A stretch of DNA of 64,000 bases from Steinernema hermaphroditum (lineage: Eukaryota; Nematoda; Chromadorea; Rhabditida; Steinernematidae). This document shows, one piece after another, positions 62,574 to 64,000 of the stretch (position 1 is its first letter; each line of letters starts with the position of its first letter). A program made the position numbers and the translations under genes. Location of the stretch: positions 10,168,001-10,232,000 of the forward strand of contig CM059622.1 of the NCBI GenBank assembly GCA_030435675.1. The letters run 5' to 3'. Under the pieces are notes generated by a model. It saw nothing but the letters and a program-made list of their open reading frames with translations, was not told the origin of the DNA and did no database searches.

Positions 62574-62896
62574 CCTGTTGGGAAATCCTAAAACGGAGGA
62601 TCAGAATACGGAGCGTAAGCATGAAGATGCAGAGGCACGGGATATATAATGAATTAAAAGAAAACGTTTTGCATGTACCCTCAAGAAAACGGCAAAGTTT
62701 AAATTCATAGTAGGAGTTTATAACTGCACAGGGAAATCGCCGTGGGAGTAGCTTTATGTCATACCAGACGAACAGACGCTGTCTTCGTCCCGTCAGGCGC
62801 AGTTGTTTTCTGAATCGTTGTGCCTCGGATGTAGAAAGATAAGAAGTGTATTCCATGAACATACATTTTAATAATAAAACCTCCAGAAACACTCTC
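62574..62896 (-). other. Possible intercistronic region (membrane gene to Las1)
   Basis: 323 bp separate the stop of the upstream gene from the Las1 ATG on the same strand. The acceptor next to the Las1 start would be the trans-splice site. Distances of this order are seen in nematode operons, though a separate promoter cannot be excluded. Confidence 0.35.
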
Positions 62897-63631
62897 TCAA
62901 ATGTCGATCTGGTTGTTTTCTTCTGACATCGTTTTCACTTTCGACTTCACATTTCTCTTTGACTTCTGCTCCCTCCTCGACTTCTCCTTGTTCTTTGATT
63001 TCTCTTCCTTCTTCGACTTCTCCTTCTTCTTCCATTTCTCTTCCCTCTTCGACATCTCTTTGGCCGTCTGCTCCTTCACTGACTTCATCGTGGACTTGGG
63101 CGTCCTAACACTTTGCTTGGGCGTCGTAGTACTTTGCTTAGGCGTCGTAGTACTCTCTACCTTCTGGCTGCCATGATTCGCCGCGCGGCCAACGAGCACT
63201 TCGAGGACGAAACCAGCCCAGCAGACGTAGCCGAAGATCTAGGATAGCCATGAGCACTGATTTCTGTCACGGGTGACCTACAACGATGTCGTCATGGCAC
63301 GTGACCGTGAGAGTGACGACAATGAACGAGAAGACCGACATGGTGGCGCGGATGAAGGTGTAGAGGATGACCTTCCGGGCGATGAGCAGAATTGCGAAAA
63401 GGATGATGGTGTAGAGGGTGAGGAATCCAATGGCGCTGGCGGCGAGCCACGATACCGAGACACTTTTGAAGGCGAACGCCATGGAGCACTCGCAGTTGAG
63501 CCAATGGTAGATGTAGAGTCCGAAGAACATGATGTGCAGTAGCTGGAAAGGAGTTGACGGCGGCGCAGCTGCAGAAGACTCACCATGACGAACAGGCGCA
63601 GCAGCAGATGCTTCGGGTTCACTTCGACCAT
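62897..63631 (-). CDS. Four-pass membrane protein with lysine-rich tail
   Basis: Minus-strand exons 63631-63584, 63542-63282 and 63238-62897 join in phase 0 to 216 residues. I do not recognise a named family. Four hydrophobic segments are visible: about residues 8-29 (LLLRLFVMLLHIMFFGLYI), 46-68 (WLAASAIGFLTLYTIILFAI), 75-97 (IRATMSVFSFIVVTLTV) and 104-122 (IFGYVCWAGFVLEVLV). They are joined by very short loops; the first loop has the Cys pair CEC. The last 95 residues form a highly charged cytosolic-type tail: two TTTPKQS repeats and then a run of EKSK/EEKSK units. Hydrophobic exons and the phase agreement make it real; the function is unknown. It may head an operon with Las1. Confidence 0.7.
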
Positions 63632-64000
63632 TCCGAGTTCCGACCTTCGAGTGCTACGACAGAGTTCAGACTGAGTGACGGATGTTTCCCTTTTGCAGAC
63701 AGTTGCAGTGATGCTGTCTACAGTCTAGACACGAGTATATCGCTGCCATCTATGAATAGAGGGGCGCCTAAAGTCGGTGTTTTATATGGCGTTCCACTAT
63801 TTATATGTGCGACTCCGAAGAAGGGCTGCTGTCCCCTCTTTTGCTTGCGTCGATTTCGACGATCCGAGAACTTCCAGAGAAGAGATGATTGAAAGTGGAA
63901 GTGGTCAGAGCCGGCGGCGTCAAAAGGAAGTCGTCGGCTAATCTCCGGTCCCTTTCAGCCACTCAAAGTCGCGTTGTTTGCGCTTTCGCCGACTGTTCCC
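63632..64000. other. Upstream flank of the membrane-protein gene
   Basis: No exon is supported here. It probably includes the promoter and any 5' UTR of the minus-strand membrane gene; the acceptor-like CTGTCGTAG near 63657 could be its trans-splice site. Confidence 0.35.

Overview
This is nuclear DNA from a nematode, probably a rhabditid. Genes carry many short GT-AG introns (mostly 37-77 bp, typically about 44), splice acceptors sit a few bases upstream of several start codons as expected for spliced-leader trans-splicing, a degenerate mariner element is present, and the protein families are animal. I cannot name the species. There are no operons of bacterial type, rRNAs, CRISPR arrays or convincing tRNAs. 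All gene models below were spliced by hand; reading phase was checked at every junction, and this phase agreement is the main support for them.

Layout. (1) 598-18134 (+): a 22-exon RhoGEF of about 2,151 residues with tandem DH and PH domains and a C-terminal coiled coil; its first intron is 7.6 kb. (2) 18485-19.0 kb (-): the C-terminal part of an unrecognised gene convergent with it. (3) 19.0-24.3 kb: gene-poor DNA with a 902-bp mariner remnant and other repeats. (4) 24.33-28.99 kb: a direct segmental duplication of the 3' half of the RhoGEF gene plus the end of the convergent gene; the RhoGEF copy is a pseudogene, yet a 1.57-kb stretch over the DH/PH exons is almost identical to the parent. 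(5) 30.8-52.5 kb: two Iroquois-class TALE homeobox genes, pointing away from each other, with a Sosondowah-like ankyrin-repeat gene between them and long gene-free flanks. (6) 54.7-60.26 kb (-): an Na+/K+-ATPase-type P-type pump with several altered catalytic and cation-site residues. (7) 61.1-62.57 kb (-): Las1 pre-rRNA endoribonuclease. (8) 62.9-63.63 kb (-): a four-pass membrane protein with a lysine-rich tail.

The most interesting unit is region 5. Iroquois genes duplicate and cluster independently in different animal lineages, and Sosondowah (SOWAH) is the known bystander gene locked into Iroquois regulatory blocks, for example in insects. Here a nematode appears to carry the same association: Irx(-) / ankyrin gene (+) / Irx(+), spread over about 22 kb with the non-coding space expected of developmental enhancers. 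The second interesting unit is the ATPase, which keeps the phosphorylated aspartate but has lost the Mg-binding aspartate of GDGVND, the normal TGES loop and the PEGL glutamate, suggesting a pseudo-pump.
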